Shown here: piece by piece, positions 32,474 through 41,865 of the stretch
Numbering within the stretch: the first letter of the stretch is position 1
Layout: each line of letters opens with the position of its first letter
NCBI RefSeq assembly: GCF_947305955.1
Contig: NZ_CAMZFB010000021.1
Location: 1 to 45,660, forward strand
Source: an uncultured Brevundimonas sp.
GTDB taxonomy: Bacteria > Pseudomonadota > Alphaproteobacteria > Caulobacterales > Caulobacteraceae
Length of the DNA: 45,660 nt
Reading direction: 5' to 3'
Notes under the pieces: model-generated
The model's database searches: none
What the model was told of the DNA's origin: nothing
The model's input: the letters and a program-made list of their open reading frames with translations, nothing else
Made by a program: the position numbers and the translations under genes

Positions 32474-33163
32474 CTAGTTGTTCAGATCGAGCGAATAGCC
32501 TGCCGAACGGACGGTGCGGATCGGATTGACCGTGCCGTCCACATTCAGGGCCTTGCGGAGACGGCCGACGTGGACATCCACGGTGCGGGCCTCGACATAG
32601 ACGTCCGAGCCCCAGACGGCATCCAGAAGCTGTTCGCGGCTGAAGACGCGGCCCGGGTGCTTCAGGAAGTGGTCCAGCAGGCGGAACTCCGTCGGGCCGA
32701 GGTGGATTTCCTTGCCCGCGCGCGAGACGCGGTGGGCCACGCGGTCCATGATGATATCGGCGTGGTTCACACGATCATCGGCCAGACCTGGGCGAAGGCG
32801 GCGCAGCACGGCCCGCATACGCGCCGTCAGCTCGGTCATCGAGAACGGCTTGGTCATGTAGTCGTCCGCACCGGTATCCAGCCCGCGCACGCGGTCGGTT
32901 TCCTCGCCCCGCGCGGTCAGCATGATGATCGGCAGGTTGCGGGTTTCCGACTTGGCGCGGATGCGGCGGCACAGTTCGATGCCCGACAGTTTCGGCAGCA
33001 TCCAGTCCAGCAGGATCAGATCGGGCTGGCGCTCCTCGATCATCAGCCAGCCTTCCTCGCCGTCACCAGCGATGGCCACCTCATAGCCTTCCTTCTCCAG
33101 ATTGTACTGAAGCAGGGTGGACAGGGCGTCCTCGTCTTCCAACACCAGTATGTAGGGCTGCAT
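32474..33163 (-). CDS. phoB: Phosphate regulon response regulator PhoB
   Basis: PhoB is the DNA-binding regulator that turns on phosphate-starvation genes when phosphorylated by PhoR. The 229-residue protein has a receiver domain with an acidic pocket at residues 9-12, the phosphoacceptor Asp53 (LLDWMLP) and the conserved Lys in TKPFS. A winged-helix OmpR/PhoB domain follows (LGPTEFRLLDHFLKHPGRVFSREQLLDAVWG). It is the last gene of the pstCAB-phoU-phoB run, 42 bases after phoU, while its kinase gene phoR is at the other end of the cluster. Confidence 0.97.
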   Translation of the reverse strand: MQPYILVLEDEDALSTLLQYNLEKEGYEVAIAGDGEEGWLMIEERQPDLILLDWMLPKLSGIELCRRIRAKSETRNLPIIMLTARGEETDRVRGLDTGADDYMTKPFSMTELTARMRAVLRRLRPGLADDRVNHADIIMDRVAHRVSRAGKEIHLGPTEFRLLDHFLKHPGRVFSREQLLDAVWGSDVYVEARTVDVHVGRLRKALNVDGTVNPIRTVRSAGYSLDLNN

Positions 33164-33205
33164 GGCTGGCTCTCCGGTTCGTGAGACGTCAGTTCAACGG
33201 CAAGG

Positions 33206-33949
33206 TCAGTCGTCGGCGTTCGGGTCGGTCGAGACCGTCGGGGTGGGCGATGCCTCCTCCCCCGGTGCGGGCACGGCACGCGGGCGCTCGCCCATCATGT
33301 CCTCGCCGGTGATCTCGTAATAGACGGCCTCGGCGATATTGGTCGCGTGGTCCCCGATGCGCTCAAGGTTCTTGGCCATGAACAGCAGGTGGGTACAGGC
33401 CGTGATGGTGCGCGGGTCGCCCATCATATAGGTCAGCAGCTCGCGGAAGAGCGCGTTGTAGTGCTCGTCCACCTCGTCGTCGGTCTGCCACACGCTCATG
33501 GCGCGCTCGACCTCCGAGGCCGTATAGGCGTCCAGCACGTCGCGCAGGCGGTTGGACACCAGTCGGCCCATGCGCTCGATCGAGCGGGTCAGCACCTGCA
33601 TCGGCTCGCCCTCGGCGAGGATCAGGGCGCGCTTGCCAATGTTCTTGGCGAGGTCACCCGTGCGCTCGAGGTCCGAGGCCAGCTTGATCGCGCCCAGCGT
33701 GCGGCGCAGGTCGCTGGCCACCGGCTGGCGCAGGGCGATCAGGCGGATGGCCTTTTTTTCGATGTCGTGGTGCAGGGCATCCAGCTTGGCATCGCGTTCG
33801 ATCACGGCGCGGGCCAGTGCCACATCGCGGCGTGCGACGGATTCGATGGCGTCCGCGACCTGAGCCTCGGCCAAGCCGCCCATACGGACGACTTCCGCCG
33901 TCAGCTGGTTCAGTTCGTCGCCATAGGCTTTGACGGTGTGCTGGTTCAT
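33206..33949 (-). CDS. phoU: Phosphate signalling complex protein PhoU
   Basis: PhoU links the Pst transporter to PhoR and keeps the Pho response off when phosphate is plentiful. The 247-residue product is helical, with two repeats of the PhoU fold, seen at DKLDALHHDIEKKAIRLIALRQPVASDLR-like and NLERIGDHATNIAEAV regions; the latter is the metal-binding signature. The C-terminus has an extra Pro/Thr-rich, disordered tail of about 30 residues. The start codon lies 7 bases after the pstB stop, showing tight cotranscription. It is followed by phoB. Confidence 0.96.
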   Translation of the reverse strand: MNQHTVKAYGDELNQLTAEVVRMGGLAEAQVADAIESVARRDVALARAVIERDAKLDALHHDIEKKAIRLIALRQPVASDLRRTLGAIKLASDLERTGDLAKNIGKRALILAEGEPMQVLTRSIERMGRLVSNRLRDVLDAYTASEVERAMSVWQTDDEVDEHYNALFRELLTYMMGDPRTITACTHLLFMAKNLERIGDHATNIAEAVYYEITGEDMMGERPRAVPAPGEEASPTPTVSTDPNADD

Positions 33950-33956
33950 ATCGACC

Positions 33957-34829
33957 TTAACCGAAACGTCCGGTGATGTAGTCGAGCGTGCGACGCTCGC
34001 GGGGGTTGGTAAAGATGTCTTCGGTGTCGCCCGTTTCCACGATGTTGCCCATGTGGAAGAAGGCGGTGCGCTGGGACACGCGGGCGGCCTGCGCCATCGA
34101 GTGGGTGACGATGACGATGCAGTAGCGCTCGCGCAGTTCGTCGATCAGCTCTTCGATCTTGGCGGTAGCAATCGGGTCCAGTGCCGAGCAAGGCTCGTCC
34201 ATCAGGATGACTTCCGGCTCGACCGCGATGGCGCGGGCGATGACCAGACGCTGCTGCTGGCCACCCGACAGGCCGGTCCCCGGCGCGTGCAGGCGGTCGG
34301 CCACTTCATCCCACAGACCGGCACGCTTCAGCGCCGACTGGACGATATCTTCCAGTTCCGACTTGGACGACGCGAGGCCATGGATTTTCGGGCCATAGGC
34401 CACGTTCTCGAAGATCGACTTCGGGAAGGGATTGGGCTTCTGGAACACCATGCCGACCTGTGCGCGAAGCAGCACGGGGTCGATCTTCTTGTCGTTGATG
34501 TCCATGCCATCCATCTCGATACGGCCCTCGACGCGCGCGCCGGGGACGGTATCGTTCATGCGGTTCAGCGTCCGCAGGAAGGTGGACTTGCCACAGCCCG
34601 ACGGGCCGATCAGGGCGGTGACGGCCTTGTCGGGGATGTCGAGGCTAACGCCATGCAGGGCCTGTTTCTCGCCGTAGAAGACCTTGATGTCCTTGGCCGA
34701 AATCTTGATCGGGCCCAGCGGGGCGCGGGCGGAATCGCCCAGCGCTGCTGCCGACGACATGGCCGGAGCCGAGCTGTTACCGGCCGACAGGCCTTCCGGT
34801 GCACGGGTGATCTTGGAGCTCATAGACAT
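33957..34829 (-). CDS. pstB: Phosphate ABC transporter ATP-binding protein PstB
   Basis: PstB drives phosphate import with PstC and PstA. The product of 290 residues has an extended N-terminal tail (about 40 residues, Ala/Ser-rich) before the ATPase core, then Walker [10 protein letters not shown], signature LSGGQQQRL, Walker [14 protein letters not shown] and the switch histidine VTHSM. The ATG at 34829 overlaps the pstA stop codon (TAATG), which suggests coupled translation; other in-frame starts lie at 34835 (GTG) and 34823 (ATG). It is followed by phoU after 7 bases. Confidence 0.96.
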   Translation of the reverse strand: MSMSSKITRAPEGLSAGNSSAPAMSSAAALGDSARAPLGPIKISAKDIKVFYGEKQALHGVSLDIPDKAVTALIGPSGCGKSTFLRTLNRMNDTVPGARVEGRIEMDGMDINDKKIDPVLLRAQVGMVFQKPNPFPKSIFENVAYGPKIHGLASSKSELEDIVQSALKRAGLWDEVADRLHAPGTGLSGGQQQRLVIARAIAVEPEVILMDEPCSALDPIATAKIEELIDELRERYCIVIVTHSMAQAARVSQRTAFFHMGNIVETGDTEDIFTNPRERRTLDYITGRFG

Positions 34830-36124
34830 TACCACCGACGTTCGAAGCGACGACGCACAACAATGGCGGCGGCGTTCATGACGATCATGAAGGCGAGAAG
34901 GACAAGGATGGCCGCAGCGGTCCGTTCGTGGAACGCGCGCTCCGAGGCATTCTCCCAGATATAGATAAGGGACGGCAGGGCACCGGCGGGCGCATCAATG
35001 GCCGCCGTAATACCCGGCACGAAGCTGATCATGCCGATCAGCAGCAGCGGGGCCGTCTCGCCCAGCGCGTGCGCCATGGCGATGATCGATCCGGTCATCA
35101 CGCCCGGCATGGCCAGCGGCAGAACGTGCTGGAACACGGTCTGGGTGCGGCTGGCACCCATGGCGAGGGCAGCCTCGCGGATTGACGGCGGCACTGCCTT
35201 CAGCGCCGAGCGCGTGGCGATGATGATGGTCGGCAGCGCCATGAGCGCCAGAACCAGCCCCCCCACCATCGGGCTTGCACGCGGCAGGTGCAGGAAGTTG
35301 ATGAACAGCGCCAGACCCAGCAGGCCGTAAACAATCGACGGCACGGCGGCGAGGTTGTTGATGTTCACCTCGATAATGGCCGTCAGCTTGTTGCGCGGGG
35401 CATATTCCTCAAGCCACACGGCGGCGAAAACGCCCACGGGAATGGCGATGATGGCGGTGACCATCAGCATCAGGGCCGAGCCGATGACCGCGCCCAACAC
35501 GCCCGCCAGTTCCGGCTGGGTCGAGTCGCCATTGGTGAACATGGCGGTGTTGAAGTGGGCGCGGATGACGCCGTCCTTCTTCATCGCATCCAGCCATTCC
35601 ATCTGCTGGTTGCTGACGCGGCGCTGGTCCTCGGGGGTGGCGCGGGTGATCTTGCCCTTGAGGTACATCTCGGCATCGTCCGACAGCGGCGATGCGATGG
35701 GCAGGGTCTTGCCGATCAGGCCCGGCTGCGAGCGGATACGGTCCGCAGAGATGAATTTCAGTTCCGACGACAGCAGCTTACGCATGGCATCGGCCTTGGT
35801 GCCGTCGGCATCATCCACCACGCCCATGCGGGCCAGCTGCTGCTCGGCGACCATCAGCTCATAGTTCGCGCCTTGCGGATAGGCGCGGTCGATACGGGCC
35901 GGATCCATATAGACCGGCAGGGTCACCGTATGGGCGTAGAAGGCCGTATAGCCCTGCATGACAATGCTGCCGAGCAGCACAGCCAGAAACACCAGAGCCA
36001 CAGCAATGGCCCCGCGCCCTGCCCATTTGAAACGGGCTTCACGCGCGTAGCGGCTCTTCAGGCGCGCCTGAAGCTTTTGCGTGCGGGCGCTCACGGCGCC
36101 GGTTTGGGAAACGGCGTCAGTCAT
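34829..36124 (-). CDS. pstA: Phosphate ABC transporter permease PstA
   Basis: PstA is one of two membrane subunits of the high-affinity phosphate importer. The 431-residue protein is longer than E. coli PstA (about 300) because of a large extracytoplasmic segment (about residues 65-200) between the first helix and the core. The core has the usual helices and the coupling motif region [25 protein letters not shown]. The ATG at 36124 overlaps the end of pstC by 8 bases; a GTG at 36133 is an alternative. It overlaps pstB at the other end. Confidence 0.95.
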   Translation of the reverse strand: MTDAVSQTGAVSARTQKLQARLKSRYAREARFKWAGRGAIAVALVFLAVLLGSIVMQGYTAFYAHTVTLPVYMDPARIDRAYPQGANYELMVAEQQLARMGVVDDADGTKADAMRKLLSSELKFISADRIRSQPGLIGKTLPIASPLSDDAEMYLKGKITRATPEDQRRVSNQQMEWLDAMKKDGVIRAHFNTAMFTNGDSTQPELAGVLGAVIGSALMLMVTAIIAIPVGVFAAVWLEEYAPRNKLTAIIEVNINNLAAVPSIVYGLLGLALFINFLHLPRASPMVGGLVLALMALPTIIIATRSALKAVPPSIREAALAMGASRTQTVFQHVLPLAMPGVMTGSIIAMAHALGETAPLLLIGMISFVPGITAAIDAPAGALPSLIYIWENASERAFHERTAAAILVLLAFMIVMNAAAIVVRRRFERRW

Positions 36125-37547
36125 ACTGCTCACGATAGGCTTGCACGATACGCATGGCGACGATGTTGAGGGCGAGCGTGACCACGAACAGGGTCAAGCC
36201 CAGACCAAAGGCGGCGAGGGTCTTGGGGCTGTTGAACTCCTGGTCACCCGTCAGAAGGGTGACGATCTGGACGGTGACCGTGGTGACGGTTTCCAGCGGG
36301 TTCAGCGTCAGCTTTGCGGCCAGACCTGCGGCCATGGTCACGATCATGGTCTCGCCAATCGCACGCGACATGGCCAGAAGCATGGCACCGGCAATACCCG
36401 GCAGGGCGGCCGGCAGAAGAACCTTCTTCACCGTCTCGGACTTAGTCGCGCCCATGGCATAGGAGCCGTCACGCAGCGACTGCGGCACCGAGTTCATGAT
36501 ATCATCCGACAGCGACGACACGAACGGGATCAACATGATGCCCATGACGCAGCCCGCCACCAGTGCCATCTGGTTCTGAACCAGCGACAGGTATTGGCCC
36601 AGACCGTCCAGCGGACCGCCAATCAGCATATTGCCGATGTTGTTGAAGAAGACGCGCAGCGCCGGACCGACCGTCAGGGCGGCAAAGAAGCCGTAAACCA
36701 CGGTCGGAACACCGGCCAGCACCTCCAGCAGCGGCTTCACAACCGCGCGGGTGGTCTTGCTGGCATATTCCGAAAGATAGATGGCCGAGAACAGACCGAC
36801 CGGAGCCGCCACCGCCATGGCGATCAGCATGATCAGGAAGGTACCGGCGAACAGCGGCACAGCGCCAAAGGCACCGGTCGAGCCGACCTGATCGGCGCGG
36901 ATGGCCATCTGCGGGCTCCACTGGGTGCCGAACAGGAAGTCGAACACCGACACCATGCTGAAGAAGCGCAGGGAATCGTAGACCAGCGAGAAGATGATGC
37001 CGACCGTCGTCAGAACCGCCACTGCGGCACAGGCGAGCAGCACACCGACAATCCAGGCCTCGACCTTGTTGCGCGCGCGGAGCTGCGGACGGATGCGGAT
37101 CGCCACAAAAACAGCGCCCAGAATAGCCGCAAGAATGGCTGCAGTCATACCGCCCCATTGCAAGGCGTTATGGATGTTGTGGATGCGGCCGCCTTCGCTG
37201 GCCAGCAGTTCGGCATAGGGGGCCGTCCAGATCTGGTGCGGGGTATCGCCCTGCCCCACGCGGCGGGCATCGGCCTCGAACGCCTGACGGCGCAGCGGCT
37301 CCAGCTGTTCGACAGCCGCCGGAGCACCGGCCGTAACGAGCTGGCGCTCGATCGGGGCCGAGAAAACACCGCCAAGGATCAAGACAGCCAGACACGGGGC
37401 CAGAACGCCGATCAGGGCATAGCGGCCGTGTTGTTGCGGACGCGAATGGGCCTTTTGGCCCTGGCTACGGCGCACGGCCAGTCGCGCACCGCCCCAGTAG
37501 GACAGCACGGCGAACACAGCCATGAAAATCACGAAAATCCAGGTCAT
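36117..37547 (-). CDS. pstC: Phosphate ABC transporter permease PstC
   Basis: PstC pairs with PstA to form the phosphate channel. The 476-residue protein is also longer than the E. coli form (about 320). It has an N-terminal helix (MTWIFVIFMAVFAVLSYWGG), a second helix, and an extra segment of about 80 residues before the permease core. The core coupling motif reads DGSYAMGATKSETVKKVLLPAALPG. It is the first gene of the operon, preceded by a Pho-box-like sequence. The periplasmic binding protein gene pstS is not in the window; separate location of pstS also occurs in Caulobacter. Confidence 0.95.
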   Translation of the reverse strand: MTWIFVIFMAVFAVLSYWGGARLAVRRSQGQKAHSRPQQHGRYALIGVLAPCLAVLILGGVFSAPIERQLVTAGAPAAVEQLEPLRRQAFEADARRVGQGDTPHQIWTAPYAELLASEGGRIHNIHNALQWGGMTAAILAAILGAVFVAIRIRPQLRARNKVEAWIVGVLLACAAVAVLTTVGIIFSLVYDSLRFFSMVSVFDFLFGTQWSPQMAIRADQVGSTGAFGAVPLFAGTFLIMLIAMAVAAPVGLFSAIYLSEYASKTTRAVVKPLLEVLAGVPTVVYGFFAALTVGPALRVFFNNIGNMLIGGPLDGLGQYLSLVQNQMALVAGCVMGIMLIPFVSSLSDDIMNSVPQSLRDGSYAMGATKSETVKKVLLPAALPGIAGAMLLAMSRAIGETMIVTMAAGLAAKLTLNPLETVTTVTVQIVTLLTGDQEFNSPKTLAAFGLGLTLFVVTLALNIVAMRIVQAYREQYD

Positions 37548-37628
37548 TCAGATCCGCAGAAACTTAGATTTCGACCCACGCAGGACGGGCCTCAATTCGG
37601 GGCAGAACCTGCCCGCGAAAGGCGAGCG

Positions 37629-37660
37629 GATTAAGACGGATGCATGACAGTTCTGTTACA
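37629..37660 (-). promoter_or_regulatory. Pho-box-like promoter before pstC
   Basis: On the minus strand TGTAAC and TGTCAT lie 11 bases apart (37660-37644), matching the two-repeat Pho box bound by PhoB. About 10 bases further on is TTAATC (37634-37629), a plausible -10 element. The distance to the pstC start is about 100 bases. Confidence 0.6.
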
Positions 37661-37722
37661 CACGCCGCGAGACACAATCCCGCCCCAAGACAACCGCAAG
37701 AATAATGCGAAGTCTTTAAAAT

Positions 37723-39147
37723 CTATAAGATTTCTTCCAATCGTTCCGGAAGGGCCTGAGGTCTTTGCGGGGCTATAGGGAAGGCAGCCGCAAATAAAGC
37801 GCCTGATCCCATCGCACTTTCCACAGAAAGTACGCCGCGGTGGCGAATGACAATGTGACGCACTATGGCCAAACCAAGTCCAGTGCCCTGCCGCTCGCCG
37901 CTTTTTTGTCCTTCGACCCGGTAGAATCTGTCCGTCAGACGCGGCAGGTGTTCACGCGCCATACCCGGCCCATGGTCGCGCACGGTCACAGCGACATAGC
38001 GCGCGCCCTGCTCGCGGTCCGGCGTGACCAGCGACAGACGCGTGCTGTCAGCCAGTCGCGACTGGAAGACATCGTCCACCGTCAAGTCGCGCTCGATGAC
38101 GACCTCGATGGCACCGCCTTCGGATGAATATTTGAGCGCATTGTCGATGAGGTTCTGCACCACCTGCAAAATCTCGTCGCGCTCGCCGATCACATCGGCA
38201 CCACCGACGCCGAGATCGGCGTTGATCGTCACCGAACGCTCGCGCGACAGGACACTGACCGCATCCAGAACGTCGGACGTCGCCCGCGCCAGATCGACCC
38301 GTCCGGCGGGCGCGATGTGCTCGTTCAGTTCGATGCGGGAAAGTGACAGCAGGTCCGCGACCAGACGGCTCATCCGGTCGGCCTGCGCGGACATGATATC
38401 CAAAAAGCGGTCACGCGCCTTGGGGTCATCCTTGGCGTGGCCCTTCAGGGTTTCGATGAAGCCCGACAGCGATGCCAGCGGCGTACGCAGCTCATGGCTG
38501 GCATTGGCCAAGAAATCGACGCGCATCTTCTCGCTGCGACGCAGGTCGGTTTCGTCCTTGAGGGTCAACAGGACCATCCGCTCCTGCTGGCCGTTGATCT
38601 CGCGCACCGGCAGAGGATGGACCTGCGCCCGCCAGTGGCGGTCCTGCGAGCCGCCCGCCAGATAGTCGACGCGCGACACCTCGCCCGTGAACAACGCATC
38701 GTCCACGGCCTCCAGCACGAAGGGTTCGCGGATGACCGCGACCAAAAGCCCTCCGGCTGAGCCAATCGGCAAAACTTCACGTGCCGCCGCGTTGGCCCGC
38801 ACAATGCGGCGCCCCGCGATATCGTCGGCCTCGCCGCCCGCGATGATCAGCATCGGGTCGTGACTGACCTCGAACGCATCGGCCAGCAGACCGCCATCCG
38901 TAGGCAGTTCCACATCGGTCCCCGTGGTGCCCGCCTCGGCCGTGTCCACGCTGATCGGCGCACGATTCACGAACCAGGTGGTGAAGGCGACTGCAAGCGA
39001 ACCCAGCACCATCCACACCGCCACGGCGGGCTGCAGCACAGCAATCACCAGCATGATGATAACGGCCAGCCCACCGCTGGCCCCTGCCGTCCACAAGCGG
39101 GACGACGCCATCGGGGCGACAGGCGACTGGTTCGGTTCGTAACTCAT
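37723..39147 (-). CDS. phoR: Phosphate regulon sensor histidine kinase PhoR
   Basis: PhoR phosphorylates PhoB under phosphate limitation. The 474-residue protein has two N-terminal membrane helices (about residues 25-60), a PAS-like domain (about 85-200), a phosphoacceptor domain with His218 in ANASHELRTPL, and an ATPase domain with DNALKYSSEGG, RDHGPGMA and GTGLGLAIV boxes. The ATG at 39147 begins a sensible membrane protein; the frame extends to 39507 but overlaps the divergent hybrid kinase gene. It lies upstream of pstC on the same strand with 175 bases between, where the Pho box sits. Confidence 0.94.
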   Translation of the reverse strand: MSYEPNQSPVAPMASSRLWTAGASGGLAVIIMLVIAVLQPAVAVWMVLGSLAVAFTTWFVNRAPISVDTAEAGTTGTDVELPTDGGLLADAFEVSHDPMLIIAGGEADDIAGRRIVRANAAAREVLPIGSAGGLLVAVIREPFVLEAVDDALFTGEVSRVDYLAGGSQDRHWRAQVHPLPVREINGQQERMVLLTLKDETDLRRSEKMRVDFLANASHELRTPLASLSGFIETLKGHAKDDPKARDRFLDIMSAQADRMSRLVADLLSLSRIELNEHIAPAGRVDLARATSDVLDAVSVLSRERSVTINADLGVGGADVIGERDEILQVVQNLIDNALKYSSEGGAIEVVIERDLTVDDVFQSRLADSTRLSLVTPDREQGARYVAVTVRDHGPGMAREHLPRLTDRFYRVEGQKSGERQGTGLGLAIVRHIVIRHRGVLSVESAMGSGALFAAAFPIAPQRPQALPERLEEIL

Positions 39148-39288
39148 GGGGTTCCGCGAAGTCTCTGGCTGTTCTCCGCCTTGTCGCACACCCCTGCAAC
39201 AAAGGCACGACAGGCGATCGAGAAGAAGCGCCGCTATACGCCACCCCATTTTAAGCATAACGTTGTTCCGCGAGTGGGAGGCAGTGTG

Positions 39289-41556
39289 ATGAGTCGGGGT
39301 ACGCAGCTGAGCGTCCATCTGCCACCAATGCAGATGTGGCTTTCTGCCAGCAGCATATTTGCCGCCTTTTGTTTGGCCATGCTGGCGGTTCTTCTTGTGC
39401 GCAACAGGCCGACATCCGAACGGCGAATGTTCGGCTTCTCGGTGATGACTGTACTGTCTCACGCGCTCTGGCTCATTCCGATCCTGCAGGTGCAACCCGA
39501 TCTTCAAGCTAGCGCCAATCCTTGGCTGCTAGCGCTGGGTCAGGCGATCCTGACGGTGGCCTGCGTATCCGTGCTGCGCAGCCACATCTTTCGCCGCAAG
39601 ACAGATCATCCGATACGCATCGCGACGATCACGGTCTGCGCCCTCACCTTCAGCAATCTGGCCTCCATAACGCTGGCGGTACTGGCCTTCACACAGGCCG
39701 GAAGCTGGGCCTTTGATGCGCGGACCATCACCTTCGTCTTTGCGGTTCCGCTGAACCTGGGACTTGTGTCCATCGCTCTGCTACGGGGCACGCCGGTCCA
39801 GCAGGTTATGTGCGCCTCCGCGCTCGGCGGGCTGGGCAGCCTGTCGATATTGCACGGCTATGAAATGGCCATCGCGGGTGCCGTGCCCTTTAACGGCGGC
39901 GTCCCCCTCTATGTCGCATGGATGATCGCGGTTTTCGTCAGTCTGGCGACCGGCGGGACCCTGTTCGCGGCCCATCTATGGAATGGCCAGCGGCGGTTCA
40001 TGAAAAACCTCGTTAGCGCCATCAATGCCCTGCCCATCGGCCTTGCGCTCTACGACGATCGCGACCGCCTGCTGCTGTGGAGCAGGCACTATGCCAATTT
40101 GGCTGGTCCCAATGCCCACAAACTGAAATGGGGCATGGAATATTCCGAAGCGCTCAAGGCTGGCATGAAGGCGAGCCTCTTCCCTCCCGGAAGCGCGCAT
40201 GACCCGAAATGGCTCGAGCAGCGCCTCAAAGAGCGCGGACCAGGTGACTGGGTCCTTCAATCGTATGACGGCAAGCGCTGGATCCGGCTTTGGAACCGCC
40301 GCCTGCCCAACAGCGGCATGGTGACGATCACCTCGGACATCACCGACGAAAAAAACCATGAAGCCGAGCTGGCCGAGGCGCTTGAGCGCGCCCGTAGTGC
40401 GAGTGCGTCCAAGACGACATTTCTGGCCACGATGAGCCATGAAATCCGCACGCCACTGAACGGGATCATCGCGGTGACCGATGCGCTGTCACGATCCGAT
40501 CTCGACCCGCGTCAGGCCGAAATGGTCCAGATGATCGGAAGCTCCAGCCGGACACTGCAAACCCTGCTTAGCGACATTCTCGATCTGGCCCGTATCGAGT
40601 CAGGCGGAATGAAGATCGAGAAGGCCCCGTTCGATCTGGCCTGCACCTTGAATGAAACCCAGCAGCTGTGGGCCAATGCGGCCCACGAAAAGGGCATTAC
40701 GTTCAAATACCGGTTCGACCCCAATGTCGGCAGCTGGGCCACAGGTGATGCCAAGGCCACCCGCCAGATCTTGAACAACCTGCTCTCCAACGCCGTAAAA
40801 TTTACGGACCGTGGCGAGATATCCCTCTCGGTCACCCGAAACGCCGATCAGGTGACGATCCGCGTGGAAGACACCGGCATCGGCTTCGATAGCGCCAATG
40901 CCTCAAGGATCTTCGAGCGGTTCTGGCAGGCCGATGACCAGCACACGCGCCGCTTTGGGGGCTCCGGCTTTGGCCTCGCCATCTGCGCGGAGTTGGCTGA
41001 GCTGATGGGCGGTAAATTGAGCGCCACAAGCCAGCCCGGAAAAGGCTCGACGTTCACCTTCGTCGTGCCCCTCCCCCCCATCAACGCTCCGCTTCCAAAG
41101 CGAGAAAACCTGGTCGACGAGAGCATCAACAAAACGGCCCAACAGCTCAATACGCCCGAGCAAGGACAGGCGCTGCGTATTCTGCTGGCCGATGACAACG
41201 CCACCAATCGCCGCGTTGTCCAACTCATCCTGGACGCCAACAACATCCAGCTGGTCGAAGTCGAGAACGGCAAGGAAGCGGTCGAGGCCGTGGCGGCCAG
41301 CCGATTTGATCTGGTGCTGATGGACATGCAGATGCCCGTCATGGACGGCTTGGCCGCTACACGGGAAATCCGGCGTATGGAAGCCGAGCGCGGGCGTGGT
41401 CGCACGCCGCTGATCATGCTGACCGCCAATGCCATGCCCGAGCATATTGCAGCCTCGCTGGAAGCGGGCGCCGATGCCCATCTGGCCAAGCCGTTCAACG
41501 TCGCCCAGATGCTGGAGCTGACCTACAACCTGACCCACAACAATCAGCCCGCCTGA
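39289..41556 (+). CDS. Hybrid sensor histidine kinase with receiver domain
   Basis: The 755-residue protein has about six or seven membrane helices (residues about 18-235), a PAS-like segment (about 240-350), a phosphoacceptor domain with His384 in TMSHEIRTPLNG, an ATPase domain (NNLLSNAVKFT, VEDTGIGF, GGSGFGLAI), and a C-terminal receiver domain (about 628-750) with Asp679 in LMDMQMPVMDG. It is therefore a hybrid kinase that should pass phosphate on to a phosphotransfer protein elsewhere. The ATG at 39289 follows GGGAGG at good spacing. It is divergent from phoR across 141 bases. The signal is unknown. Confidence 0.92.
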   Translation: MSRGTQLSVHLPPMQMWLSASSIFAAFCLAMLAVLLVRNRPTSERRMFGFSVMTVLSHALWLIPILQVQPDLQASANPWLLALGQAILTVACVSVLRSHIFRRKTDHPIRIATITVCALTFSNLASITLAVLAFTQAGSWAFDARTITFVFAVPLNLGLVSIALLRGTPVQQVMCASALGGLGSLSILHGYEMAIAGAVPFNGGVPLYVAWMIAVFVSLATGGTLFAAHLWNGQRRFMKNLVSAINALPIGLALYDDRDRLLLWSRHYANLAGPNAHKLKWGMEYSEALKAGMKASLFPPGSAHDPKWLEQRLKERGPGDWVLQSYDGKRWIRLWNRRLPNSGMVTITSDITDEKNHEAELAEALERARSASASKTTFLATMSHEIRTPLNGIIAVTDALSRSDLDPRQAEMVQMIGSSSRTLQTLLSDILDLARIESGGMKIEKAPFDLACTLNETQQLWANAAHEKGITFKYRFDPNVGSWATGDAKATRQILNNLLSNAVKFTDRGEISLSVTRNADQVTIRVEDTGIGFDSANASRIFERFWQADDQHTRRFGGSGFGLAICAELAELMGGKLSATSQPGKGSTFTFVVPLPPINAPLPKRENLVDESINKTAQQLNTPEQGQALRILLADDNATNRRVVQLILDANNIQLVEVENGKEAVEAVAASRFDLVLMDMQMPVMDGLAATREIRRMEAERGRGRTPLIMLTANAMPEHIAASLEAGADAHLAKPFNVAQMLELTYNLTHNNQPA

Positions 41557-41572
41557 TCTCTCAGGCGGGCTG
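41545..41572. terminator. Inverted repeat overlapping the stop codon of the hybrid kinase gene
   Basis: CAGCCCGCCTGA (41545-41556), which encodes the last three residues and the stop, pairs perfectly with TCAGGCGGGCTG (41561-41572) over a TCTC loop. There is no clear T-run. It probably acts as a terminator or mRNA end-protector shared with the convergent small gene. Confidence 0.6.
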
Positions 41573-41599
41573 ACCGAAACACAGCTATGAGCGGCGGAT

Positions 41600-41809
41600 T
41601 TACTCGTAGCCGTGCGCGGCTTCGTTGATCACCTGACTGGGCATGGCGGAGAAGTCCACGCTCAGCGGGGCGCTGGCCTTGGCCTGAAAGGTCTTGATGA
41701 CGTGTTCCAGACGGCGGCGCACTTCCTGCGTCGTGTCTGCACCCGCATCAAGTTCAAGCGGCGCGAGGCAGTAGTCGATGATCGCGCGGGGGCTGGTGTA
41801 GGTGGTCAT
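41600..41809 (-). CDS. Small protein downstream of aceA, function unknown
   Basis: The 69-residue product starts MTTYTSPRAIIDYC at an ATG behind AGGAGAGAC. It is mainly helical in appearance, with RRRLEHVIKTFQAKA in the middle and a C-terminal PSQVINEAAHGYE. There is no signal peptide or membrane helix. I recognise no family. It lies 56 bases downstream of aceA on the same strand, with a hairpin between, so it is probably cotranscribed with isocitrate lyase at a reduced level. A role in the glyoxylate shunt is possible only by position. Confidence 0.7.
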   Translation of the reverse strand: MTTYTSPRAIIDYCLAPLELDAGADTTQEVRRRLEHVIKTFQAKASAPLSVDFSAMPSQVINEAAHGYE

Positions 41810-41835
41810 CAAAGTCTCTCCTTCGCAGGAAGTGT

Positions 41836-41857
41836 GGAGCCGGACGGTGCCGGCTCC
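41836..41857 (-). terminator. Hairpin between aceA and the small downstream gene
   Basis: GGAGCCGG (41836-41843) pairs perfectly with CCGGCTCC (41850-41857) over a 6-base loop, 8 bases after the aceA stop. It lacks a T-run, so it may partly attenuate transcription or protect the aceA mRNA end. Confidence 0.5.
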
Positions 41858-41865
41858 GCGGGGGA

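Noticed and set aside
36081..37634. Plus-strand frame of 517 codons opposite pstC
   Set aside because: It is His/Gln/Arg-rich antisense of a well-defined permease gene.
38860..39288. N-terminal extension of the hybrid kinase by 143 residues
   Set aside because: It overlaps phoR antisense; the ATG at 39289 has a strong ribosome-binding site and starts the first membrane region.
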